Of a stretch of DNA of 64,000 bases, positions 37,401 to 47,995 are shown one piece after another; positions within the stretch are counted from its first letter, which is position 1, and each line of letters starts with the position of its first letter. Source of the stretch: Eudorina sp. 2006-703-Eu-15. Its lineage: Eukaryota > Chlorophyta > Chlorophyceae > Chlamydomonadales > Volvocaceae. Below the pieces are notes generated by a model, which worked only from the letters and a program-made list of their open reading frames with translations, had not been told where the DNA came from and did no database searches. The stretch lies in the NCBI GenBank assembly GCA_003117195.1, contig BDSI01000038.1, positions 434,001 through 498,000 of the forward strand, in the 5' to 3' direction. The translations under genes and the position numbers were made by a program.

Positions 37401-40144
37401 ACGAGGATGAGGAGGAGAGGGCGCTGCCGCTGTTACACCGGGCGGTACGGAGCGGTCGCCCGGAGGTGGTGGAGGAGGTGCTTCGTTGGTCGTGTGGCGC
37501 GGGCGCCGCGGCGGCGGCGGGCGTGGGCGTGTGGGGCGCGACGGGCTCCGGGGGCCTGACGGCGCTGCACGTGCTTGCAGCGGACGTCCCCGCGTCCGTC
37601 GCGCCGTCGTGCCTGGCCGATGAGGAAGCGGCGGCGGCAGCGGCGGAGGCGGCGGCGGAGGCGGGGGCGGCGGCGGCGCCGCCGATGGAGGCGGAGGCGC
37701 TGCTGTGCTGGATCATGACGACGTGGCCGGCGGCGGTGTCGGTGTGGAACGCGGCGCGCGACGCGGGCGGCAACACGCCGGCGATGCTGTGGGCGGCGCT
37801 GGGGGGTCGGGAGCTGCAGACGGTGGCGGCGGCGGCGGCGCTGCAGCAGGTCCTCGAGGTGTGATTGAGGGTCTCAGCGCCTTTTAGGGGTGTTAGGGGT
37901 AACCGGGTGTCAGAGGCGGGGGCGGTCGGCGGTATCTGGCACGGTGTTTTGTACGGCGGGTGGCGCTGCGGGCGTTGCCCAGGCGCCGGGAAATGCGGTT
38001 GTACGGGGGCTGTACGGGGGGATGGGGTACCAGGCGGCCGGGTGGCCCGGGGGCTGGCAAGCTCGTGTCCGTGAGTACGACAGTACGACGACACGACTGC
38101 GACGGATCCATATTCATCCCCCTTGGTGGCTCCTGGCTCCTGGCCATTGGCCGTACTGGCTACTGGCTGTTGGCTGTACTGGGTTTCAAACTGTATCCAT
38201 TGCCGCGACTTGATGTTTGATGTTGATGTTTGATGTTGTCGACGTGCTTCAACCGCCGCGGCCCGTCCACCCCGCCCTCGGACCCTCGCAGACGAGATTT
38301 TCAACCGATTCTGGATCCGCCAACGGTAACGGCAACGGCATCGGCGGAATTTCGACCGTTGGCGCCGCGGGCCCCAGCGGCTGGGGCGCCCCCGCGGTCA
38401 TCGCAGCCAGCAGCAGCAGCCACACCAGCAGCAGCACCACCAGCGGCGGCGCGAGCCCGAGGGTCGCTGCCGCCCATCGCGCGGCGGGCGCGGCTGCGGC
38501 GGCGGCGACGACGACACCGTCGGCAGCGGGCGCGGAGGAGGCGCAGCTGACGCAGCCCGGCGCTGCGCCGCCGGGGCTCGCGACGCTGGCGCGGCTGTCG
38601 CTGTTCGGCTTCCGGTCGCCGTCCCTGGAGCGCGAGTACATGGATTACGTCACTCATACGACATCCTCGTCAACGCTGATATGGCTGGCCATCATGGTCC
38701 TGGCCCATCTGACGGCTTTCTTCAAGAGCCCGAACGAGGAGGGGCGTCAGGTGGGGCACGTGGCTGGGCCTCTAGGTGGCGCATGAGAGGTCCAGCCGCA
38801 TAGGCTCTATAGCCGCGGGGGGGGGCGGGGGCGGGGGCGGGGGCGATGGGCGGTCAGGGATGCGAGGGTGCCCGTACACGTGGTTTCGGTGTACTAGTGC
38901 GGCGTCGTACGGCGCATATCGGGGATCAGGGCTCCATGTGGGCGTCAGCGGGCGCAGCGCGATGAGATCGGAGGGCCGAGATTGATTGGTCGGTTCGTTG
39001 AACGGCCGTTTGTCCTGCGCGTCAGGTACGCCAGGTACGGCATGCCCCTGCGCCCCTAGCCGTCCCTGCAAGCCCCGGCCTTGAGGGCCCCGCTTGTGTG
39101 ACCAAGCCTCCCTGTGCCCCCCTTTGTGCACCTCCCGACCCCACACTGACTTGCTGACCGACCGACTGACAGGCTGTGATTGGCGGTGCGGCCTACATGG
39201 TGTCTCTGGCGGTCATGGTGCTGTCCCCCCGCACCTACACCGCCGCGAGGGAGCCGCTGATGCTGGGGTGAGACGCCTGACGCCTGAACGACGGGGCGGG
39301 GGGCAAGGTCCTGGTGCGGCGCCTGAAGGAAGAGACACAGACGGCGCGGACGAGGGCGCTTGGGGCAGTTGGCCCCCCTGCCACCCTCTTTGCTCTGGCG
39401 GCAGCGTAGTTTGATTATGTCTACCAATTTCCTGTACCCACCCCACACGACGCGGTCGCCCTAGTGTGAGAATACGTCCTCGTTGCGCTCCTTCCTGGGG
39501 GGTTGAAAAGAGCAACAACCAGGGGAGGCCCTTGTTCACGGGAGTGGGGAGGGGGAGGAGGGCTGAGGAGGAGGGGGAGGGAGAATGCCGAGGAGGCGGC
39601 GGCGGAGGGAGGGAGGGAGTGCGGCAGTTCGCCTGTGGCCCAGCTCGCTCGCCCCTCACTGACCCCTCGCGGGCAACAGGAGGAATGTGTCTTCAGCCCT
39701 GTTGCCGCTGTCGGGATAGAAAACCCCACTCCGCCGCATCATTGTCCGTGCCCCGGTGATCTGTCTTGAACCCTGTCGCCCGCCCGCCTGCCCGCCCTGC
39801 CTCCCGCCCGCCCGCCCGTCCGGACCCCGTCCCGCCCCCCCCCCCGCCCACTGCCACTGCACTTCACTGCCTGGTGCAGCTGCCTGCTGGGCCGAACGCT
39901 GTGCCGCCTGCTGATGACGGCGCTGCCCAGCGTACTGCACATGTCGGAGTCCGTACAGAAGTACATTCTGTACGGCGTGGACATCCTGCTGGACGGGTTC
40001 ATGGAAGGCACGTTCGAGCAGGTGGGGGTTATTGAGAAACAGCCCAGATACACCTGAAGCAGCCTGGGAGCAGGTGGGGGCTCCTCCCCCTCCCGGCGGA
40101 TGGCGTGGCCGCCGCGGGGGCGAGCGCGCGTAGGGGTGTGTGTG

Positions 40145-40179
<35 letters not shown>

Positions 40180-41181
40180 CCAGGTGGCGACACGGGGATG
40201 TATTTTCTGCACCGCGTTCTTACTTCGCGCACACCGTTTCTCGCCCATGGGGAGGGACGCTGTTGTCGCGTTTTGTTGCCGCAGGGCTGGGCTGGATTGT
40301 GGTTGTGGCTGCCAGCCAGCCAGGCAGCAGAGGCGGCAGTGGTCTGCATGTCCCGCACCCGTGCTTGTGTACTGTACGGGCGTGTACGGGTGTGCGCCAA
40401 ACGCATGAGAGCCGACGGAACCTGCTCCGGAACCTGCTCCGGAACCTGCTCCGTGAAGTGGTCGCGCTACTGTCCGTTCGACCGCCGCAGCGGTCGTCCA
40501 CAGCCCCACCCCACGCGCCCCCTACCAATTTTGTATACCCCCCGCCCCCATGGCGCACCGCGGGCTGGTCGTTTAGGGTTGATTTTTTAACTGACGCCAA
40601 CCCTCCACTGCTTGGAAGGCACCGCGCCGTGCAAGGTGCAACAGTGCGCAGCCCCCGGCGGGTATGCGTCCCCCCATTGCGGCGGCAACCCCCTCCTTCC
40701 CTCCCTCCTCGGATCTCGCACCCCACCTCGCACCCCACCTCGCACACCCGCCGACCCGTCATCGCTATGCCGTACACCACACCACACCACACCGCACTAC
40801 CGAGGCGGCCCTTCTCCCCTACTGGCCTGAACCCTCCGCAACTTGGCAAGCGGCCAACTCCTTTTTCCCCCTTATGCCCTCCTCTATTTCACCCATGCGC
40901 TGTCCCCTCTCCTCCCTGTCCCCTCTCCCCGTCTCTCCTCCCTGCCGCAGACCCGCTTCCAGCAGGCTCTGGTCGCCCGGCTGCTGCTGGAGTGGCCGAT
41001 CATGGCCGCCTTCATCGGCTCCCTCGGCATCCGCCGTACACTCGCCGCGGCGGCGCTGCGCGCCGCCGCCGTCAGCTTCGCCGGACTGGGCATGTCGGCC
41101 CTCACCGACCTCCGCGCCAGGTCCTTGTTCCTGAAGCAGCGCCGCGCGAGGGCTGCCAAGCAGCACCACAAGGTGCACTGA
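34442..41181 (+). CDS. Membrane protein with SPL1-like module and ankyrin-like repeats, no SBP domain
   Basis: Predicted exons 34442-34483, 34635-34806, 34961-35573, 36106-37858, 38292-38750, 39173-39267, 39880-40021, 40951-41181 join in phase to 1168 residues. Order: two hydrophobic segments (about 20-70; GAALAIALAVAAGLPLFF and ACLWAATIAGLFGWLGLM), an Ala/Ser/Pro linker, then about 235-285 a block (LHIKIPHMEPGDLRP, VVGAYVRRGCVELTLDLVE). That block aligns by eye with the FKLFGK..P..LP...SYIRPGCVILTVY part of plant SPL1/SPL12 proteins. A long Ala/Gly-rich region follows, then ankyrin-like repeats at about 717-850 (PLLHRAVRSGRPEVVEEVL; GGLTALHVLAA; GGNTPAMLWAALGG) and four or five hydrophobic segments at 989-1150. 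SPL1-type proteins share that module plus ankyrins but carry an SBP zinc finger, which I cannot find here. The 34806 donor is uncertain (34866 also keeps phase), and the first two exons could belong to another transcript. Confidence 0.6.
35925..36092 (+). repeat. 18-bp tandem repeat upstream of a 3' splice site
   Basis: About ten units of CCCGCCCTTTTCATGGTT, increasingly diverged toward the 3' end (CATGATT, CATTATT). The array ends 13 bp before the acceptor of the large exon at 36106, so it occupies the branch-point and polypyrimidine region of that intron. Confidence 0.9.
39388..39437 (+). repeat. R2 dispersed repeat, long copy
   Basis: TTTGCTCTGGCGGCAGCGTA, then ATGTCTACCAATTTCCTGTA, in an intron of the membrane SPL-like gene. 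It matches the copy at 11250-11303 along its whole length. Confidence 0.8.
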
Positions 41182-43575
41182 GAGGGCCTTTGCCGCCGCG
41201 GCTCAGTCAGGGCAGTCTTCGAGAGCACGCCTACCAGTATTCCTGTACCTCCCCCCCCCTTGGGTGCACTGTACCCCCCCCCCCCTTGGGTGTACACGGC
41301 GGTCCTTGGGTGCACCTGGGTTGGGTGCCCCTGGCTGATGGGAGGTAACCTGCTGGGTGGGGTCAGTGGGTTCGTGGGTCAGTGGGTCTCTGCTGCGAGA
41401 CGATTGGTGAGAGGGGGCGACCGGGCGCGCGGAGTGGTCGTACGCAAATGGGAGGCAGGTGTCTCCGGGGCGGACGGGGGGAGTTGACCGGAGGTGGTCC
41501 TCTGTGCTGTGTTGGACACGTGGGGGCACCTGGATGGCCGTTGGACTGCGGAGGGCTCAGGACTCAGGGGGGCCGATGAGGGAGGGGCAAAGGCGGCGGC
41601 GGAGGAGGGGGAGGAGCGGCAGGAGGGGAGGCGGGCGCGATGGTGCGGAGCAGGATGCGGAGGAGGGCGATGAGGTGGTGGGGTACAGGAGGCGGGGAGG
41701 AGCGGAAGGAGGGGGGCAGGGAGGGAGGCGACGACGGCGACAAAACGGGACGAGACAGTACGAGGATACGGCAGCCACAGCCGCGAACGCCATGTGTGTG
41801 CCGAGCCACGTGGTGTGAGACGACGTCATTTCTTAAAGCGCTTTGAGGATCCGCCGCGGGCGATAGGCGTAGCTGTAGCTGTAGCCGTACTGTAGGTGTC
41901 GCATTCGTGTTCGCCTTGTGCTCCGGTGCGGGCGGGGTTCTCTGCTGTGCTGCGGCGGTTGGGGGCATCCGAACAACCCGCCGTTGGGGTGGGCACATGG
42001 GCGGGTGGGCGGGGGAGGGAGGAAGGGAGGGAGGAAGGGAGGGAGGAAGGGAGGGAGGAAGGGAGGGAGGGGTTTGGGGTGCATGCATCAGCAGTTGTGT
42101 GCAGCAGCGACTGACGGAGCTGGGCAACAATAAAAAAATAAGATGCCGTAAAGGGAACCGAGGTGCGGCGGCGAGGGAGGGGTGCAAAGACGGCGGGTAT
42201 TCGCCTTCGGAGCAGCTTTGTGCCGTGCAGAATCTCACGTCGTCGCATCACCCCACCACGGTAGCCAATGTCACCATGGCAGCATGGCTCCTACAAGGTC
42301 GGTGTTGCCAGGGCGGGAGGGAGGGAGGGAGGACGACTTGGGGTCGGTCGGTCGGTCGGTCGGTTGCGGGTGGGGCCGCAGGCCTATACAACCCCACGGG
42401 TGTCCCACGGGTCAGTGTCGTAATGCAGCTGCACCAGCCCCTCAGCTCCTGGGGGGGATGAGGCCGCGCTCCATGTCAGTGGCAGGAGGACTGCGGTCGT
42501 GGTGGATGAGGTACGTAAGTAGGTGTACATAACGGCGTTCTAATTACCTTCTGCACGACGCTGCCGGCAACCTGACGCGGACGTGAGGGCCTGATGAGGG
42601 TGGGCGGGTGGGTGTGGTGCGGTGTGGTGTGGTGGGCGAGTGTGGTGCGGATCAGAGAGAAATTGTGTGTGTATGGTAGAACTGAGCGGGGGCGCTGTGT
42701 GTGTGTATCGTTATATATCTGACCGGGCCTGGCACTGGCCAAGGGCTGCCTCGACTGTTGATGCGTGCGCAGGAGAGGGCGTGTGAGGGCGCGCAGGTGG
42801 TCTGCCGTGTGGTGCTGGCGCGCCGTGTCGGGGGCCCTTGGAAGCTCAGCACAGCACGATACGCGCCACAACAACGAGGTGCGCCTCACGTTCAGGTGCG
42901 GCGGGGCGGATCATGGGGTGCGGCATGGGCCGTGACCCCGCGTTGAGGCCTCTGGATGTGTCTGGGAGGGTGTGTCTGGTCGGGACCACCACACGCGCCT
43001 GCGCGAGGAGAAAGCCAAGGTGGAGAGCAAATGCCTGATGGTCTGATGGCTGGATCCGACCCGAAGGGCACGATTCCGATGGCTGCTCCGTTGCCCGAGT
43101 CGGAGGGAGAGAAAGACGGTGTTTGTGGGGGCAGGTGCTGATGCGGGCCGCGCAGGAGGCACGATGTGACGTTCGGTGACCGGATGGCGGTGTGTCGGTG
43201 GGTGCGCGTGTCACCGTGGCAAGCGGCTGGCTTTTTTCCTTCTCGACGATGCGGGAGATGGTGCGGCTCAATTTTAAGGGTCAGCGTCGATCAGATCAGA
43301 TGACATCAGATCGGTTGCTTGGTTCTTTGAGATATCGCGTGCGAGATCTCGTTTCCCGTACATGATGCTGATACGCCATCCAGTCATCGTCGTCGTTGGC
43401 CCCGTGTCGCTGGTCGGGCGGTGTCGCTCGAGCTGCGTGGGCGCGATTACGGGCGCGTCTGAGGATTAGGAGTGTCGGCTCCCAAGCGGGGGGAGTTGGG
43501 TGCAGGGCTGTGCGCGGAAACTCGACGACTGCGCCGCCGCCGCTGAGTGTCAGGAACCAACCTCCTCCCCCCTTA

Positions 43576-43600
43576 CGTCAATCAAGACAGCGAAACCGCC
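43576..43600 (+). repeat. R1 dispersed repeat, copy 5
   Basis: The R1 core (GTCAATCAAGACAGCGAAAC) in the gene-poor 41-48 kb region. Confidence 0.75.
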
Positions 43601-43687
43601 CGCCCGCCCCGGGGTGTGTGTACTGTCGAGGGCAGCCCGGACCCCAGCGCGGGCGGGGGCTTGTCCTCCATTCAAATTTAACCCTTA

Positions 43688-43849
43688 GCGCGAGAACTAC
43701 ACGGCATCGTTTCATTGCCGTATTGCCGTGTCATTGGATCGGCGCGAGAACTACACGGCATCGTTTCATTGCCGTATTGCCGTACTATTGGATCGGCGCG
43801 AGAACTACACGGCATCGTTTCATTGCCGTATTGCCGTACTATTGGATCT
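43688..43849 (+). repeat. 54-bp tandem repeat, three copies
   Basis: Three adjacent, nearly identical units starting at 43688, 43742 and 43796, each beginning GCGCGAGAACTACACGGCAT. The main difference is GTGTCATT versus GTACTATT late in the unit. The period is a multiple of three, so frames stay open across it, but no gene is supported. Confidence 0.95.
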
Positions 43850-45178
43850 GGATCAGCCTCGTACGTATGTCCTTTGGGTCAGGTGGCGGCGTTGTGCGGC
43901 TGACCTGATCTGATCTGATCTGGGGAAGCCAGGGCGAGGCGGCGGGTGCTCCCCCCAACGGCCTCTTTCATGTGCAGCGGCCTGGTGTCCACTCACCTCC
44001 CCTGAGGAGGCCACCTGAGGGGTGGGGGGCAAGCCTAGTCAGCCGCGGATGGGGCTAGGGCGGCTGCAAGGCAAGGCAGAGGAGAGGTAAGCCGCCCGAG
44101 CGAGGTGAGAGAGGGAGAGAGAACAAGAGGGCTGGCTGGATGGCGCCGCATCGCGGACTGCCCACCCGGCCCTCCGCCCCTCGGCAGAGATGGGGCCTAC
44201 GGGGGGGTGGCGTCTCGCCCTCCCTCCTGTAGAGGCTGCTGGCGGTCACCGTCAGCTTGTTCATTGAATAAAAGTGCACCTCAGTCATGTGTGCCAGATG
44301 TACCCCGGTTGAGGAGTGCTGCTGGTGGTGGTGGTGGTGGTGGTGGTGGCTGGTCGTTGGCGTTCCGCACGCCGTGTATTTGGGGATTTTTGTTTTTGTC
44401 TCCCGTGTGGACTCATGGAGGAGGAGGTGTGTTTTAGGCCGTCTGATGGCTGGGCTGCGGTGAGCGGGTGGGTAATGCCTCACCAAGGTGGTCCCGGTGG
44501 AGGGCACTCGATAGGCCCCGGCGGCAGGCTCAGTTTTTTTGTTTTGTTTTACTCGCCGCCGAGGGGACTACATGCGTCGCACAGTCGCCACCAGCACCGC
44601 GCACCGGATAATAAGATTTAAAGAAAAATGACAGAAATTATGAAAATGGGCGAAAGTAGTCGCCGTGCGCTTTCCGCTTCTCGGCTCTGTCAGTGCCGTA
44701 CGGCGGGTATGCTCTTAACGTCGCGGCGCGCTGAGTCCCGATCCTGGGAGGGAGGGTGGGAGGGAGGAGGACGGCTGCAGCGGTGGCGGCGCGGTTTTGG
44801 TTTGGTTTGATGTGGGTCGCTCCGATGACCCCAATTACGGCATTGTTGCGGCGCAGCAGCAGCGATGTGCGGATGGCAGGAGAGCCAGGAGGGCACCCGG
44901 GGGCTGAGTCGTGGTCGGTCAGGGTGGGGGTGGGCGTGGTGGGGGTGGGAGTGGGGGTGGTGGCGAGCGGCAACCACGGCAGTAGGCTCCCGGGGCCGCT
45001 ACGACGCCGTGCAGACGCCGTGCAGCAAGAACGAGCCGCCCCGACGCCTTATCGTTGCCAGGGGGGGACGGGCGAGGGGCAGACGCGGCGTCGAACTTGA
45101 GGTCGGAGCGGCGCGGCTGTAGAGAGGTGTCATGCGGTACAGTGCGCACTGGGCTGCCTAGCGTGGGTGTGTGTGTGT

Positions 45179-45306
45179 GTGTGGGGTGGTGGTGGTGGTG
45201 TGTGGTGGTTGTGGTTGTGGTGGTGGTTGTGGTTGTGGTGGTGGTGGTGGTGTGTGGTGGTGGTGGTGGTGGTGGTGGTGGTGGGTGGTGGTGGGGGTGG
45301 GGGTGG
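45179..45306 (+). repeat. (GGT)n-rich tract
   Basis: A nearly continuous GTGGTGGT run of about 125 bp (CCA/ACC on the minus strand). Confidence 0.9.
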
Positions 45307-45520
45307 TGCCGTACCCCGCGGGGGGGCGGAAGGCGACGCCCGCCAGCAGTGGCTGCGGGGTGATCTTGCCCCCGGCCCCTGAGCCGGACGGATCGGCTGC
45401 TGCCGTCCGACGAATCGGCCCCTTGGCGATGTCAGGGTTCCTGAAGGGCCGAGCCTCCGCGACAGGGGGAAGGTTTTTCACCGCAGCAGCTCGTCGGCCG
45501 CGGCAGTATGGCGTGTTGGT

Positions 45521-45545
45521 GGTGGTTTGCCGACGGCAAACCACC
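45521..45545. repeat. Perfect hairpin, 11-bp stem and 3-nt loop
   Basis: GGTGGTTTGCC, loop GAC, GGCAAACCACC. It lies inside the unresolved minus-strand frame at 45158-46024 and has no evident function. Confidence 0.9.
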
Positions 45546-47995
45546 GTCGGCGGCGGCGGTGGCTGCGCGCAGCGGCAGGTTCGTTCTCTCTCGCGTGTGT
45601 TGCCCTCGCAGCCACACGCCCGCGGGCCCCGGGGGGAGGGAGGAGGGGGTTGAGGTGGAGGTGGACGCGGAAAGCAGTCCAGCAGGGGACTGCGGTGGCA
45701 CATAGAGATTACAGAGCCGTCGAGGAGAAGCGGCCGAGCCTCCTCAGCCATGAATGACATGGTGGCGCTCCTGCTCTGTTGTAAATCGGTGCGCGGCAGC
45801 TGGGAGGTCGTTGCAGGCGGCCGCGTTGTAACGCGCGCGGGCCGCAGGATGGTTGCGCCTTGTGACATTGAGATTTCTGATGCCTGGTGACCGGAGGATA
45901 TTCCAGGGTACCGTACGGTCTCCTTTGGAAACGGTCTCCCTTGGATCCCATTTATAACTTCGAATTCAAACCACCCTGTTTGGCAGCCTGGGACTCCGTA
46001 GCAGTTGGGACCGATCTGGTACACCCGGTGTAACGGTTGCGCTCATCAGGATTCCTCACCCAGTCCTCACAGTGGGAGTTGCTCTTCCGTACAGTGCCGT
46101 ACCCACCCGAACGGGATATGGGGACATGGGATGGGGCGCCTCTCGGAACCCGCCCCCGAGGAGGAGGAGGCGGGAACGGCGCCGCAGCTTTGCGCTCCGT
46201 CGGGGATGGCTCGCACCCCGCCGCGCAGCTCGTCCTCCTCCCTGACGCCCGCAAGAAGGCCCCTTCCTCTTTCCCCTCCCCTGCCACCGCCCCCTGCCAC
46301 CGCCTCCTGCCACCTCCTGCCACCGACGAGAGCAGCTGCCACACCGGCATCAGCAGTGGACAGCCCGGGGGGACCGACAGCCCCGCCCCACTGACAACTG
46401 ACGCGACGCAGCGCAGCGCACCTCAGCCCCGGCCTCCATGTACGGTACGTACGGTACCTCCACACGCACCGGCCCCACCCGTCACTGGCGCCGCCCGCGA
46501 CGCTGAGTACGACAACCGACACGGACACGCCCCGCTGCCCCGCCGTCTGCCACCCTGTGCCACATCCGTACTCGAAACACGCCACGCGGTCCGAGTCGAG
46601 GAAGCAGCGGGGGCCCCCTCCCTGCCATCCCCAGCGTGCCCCTCCCCAGTGTCCCCCACGCACAGCCGTATCCCCATCCGCAGAGCCCACACCCCAGCGC
46701 AGGGTTAAGGCGACCTATCCCACCACCCATCCCACAGCTCATCCAGCCAGCCCAGACCCTCAAAGGAGAGGACGCTCCCCCCCCCGCTCCCCGGGGGAAA
46801 GGCGGTTCCCCAGAAGACGCGTCGTTGACATGGACACGGCGGCCGGCGGCAGCTCAAGCAGCCAATGGCAGCAGCTCAAGAGCTGCCGGCCGGGTGCTGT
46901 ACAAAGCGCCAACCGCCAACCGCCGCGCGCTCCAACTCACCCAGGGACTTCGCTCGCAGTCGCTCAATTCCCCACCCCCGATCCAGATCCAGATCCAGAT
47001 CCCGAAAAATTCTGACAGTGGAAGTACCCTACGAATGGGCCTTCCCTGAGAAGTGGAATATCTCACCACTGACTTCGATGACTGTCGATGACTATAACTG
47101 AATGGATGTGATCGATCTAAATGGAATAAACTGGTTGGGAGTCGAAACCGGTGGCACAGCAGTGGCGCTCCGCGACCCTGAACCCCCACCCGGGGGACGG
47201 GCGTGGCGCGGCGCCCGCGGGTGCGTCGACCGCTGCAGGAGTGCAGATGCCCCCTCTGGAGCGACCCCTGCCGCGCCCCCCAGTCAAAGATGACAGACGC
47301 ACCCACCCACACGCGCACACAAGGAGGGCCCCCCAGGCGACACCCGAATGATGCGCTTCGAGCTCTGGCCTCCTGTCCTGTCATGTGTGCCCCATGAATA
47401 GTAGCAGCAGCAGCAGCGGCAGCAGCAGCAGCAGCAGCGGGTCCACCAGAGGACCCGCCAGCAGCCCGGGAAAGCATCGCATCCGTCCATCCGTCTACCC
47501 ATCCAAAAGGGGAGGGTCCCAGATGCGTACCTGTCACCCGGCCGGGTCACAGGCCGCCGTGCCGCCGTCCCCCCTCCCTCCCTTCCCCCTTCCCCCTTCC
47601 GATGCCACGGATCGGTCCGAAACAGCTAAGTCCGTCATTGCCCGGTGCCATGTCACGTCATGTCATGCCATGTCATGTCCCGCTGTCGCCCCCGTTGCCC
47701 CGTCCGTACAAGTCCCCACCGCGGCGCCTTCCGGCGCATTGGGGCCCCAGGCAATGGAAGTACGGAACTGTCCATCCCCAGCAACCCAACTGACCAGGCC
47801 TGCGCCTTGGGGTGCACGGGTCGTGCTCTGCCCACCCAGGCCTGCGCCGTTCCAACCCCCGCCCTCATGCCCCACTCAACAGGGCCCCTAGTGCCCCCCC
47901 CCCTCCTCCGCCCACCCCCTGCCCCCCCCCCCTCCTCCGCCCACCCCTGCCCCGCCCCGTCCTCCTCCCCCGCCCCGTCCTCCTCCTCCGCCCCC

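Larger units (their letters stand above)
45158..46024 (-). other. Unresolved open reading frame, possibly coding in part
   Basis: A 288-codon minus-strand open frame. A Met at 45760 has a good context (GCCACCATG) and begins MSFMAEEARPLLLDG. Further on, about 45490-45310 reads KNLPPVAEARPFRNP, then DIAKGPIRRTAAADPSG and KITPQPLLAGVAFRPPAG, ending at a GTACGG that could be a donor. These stretches look more protein-like than the surroundings, and AEARP recurs in both halves. The rest is proline-rich, and a His run at the end comes from the GGT repeat. I recognise no family; it could be a small gene with one or two introns or simply chance. Confidence 0.2.
41182..47995. other. Gene-poor 6.8-kb region
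   Basis: This lies between the converging ends of the plus-strand membrane protein gene and the minus-strand kinase gene. It contains G-rich low-complexity DNA (41240-42100, including GGGAGGAA repeats at about 42010-42075), a 54-bp triple repeat at 43688, an R1 copy at 43576, a GGT run at 45179, a perfect hairpin at 45521, a short CAG-rich run at 47400, and C-rich DNA to 47990. Open frames are short or compositionally biased. The only one I list is 45158-46024. Small non-conserved or non-coding genes cannot be excluded. Confidence 0.5.

Noticed and set aside
36949..38304. 451-codon minus-strand open frame
   Set aside because: Antisense shadow of the large exon of the membrane SPL-like gene, caused by strong GC bias at codon position three.
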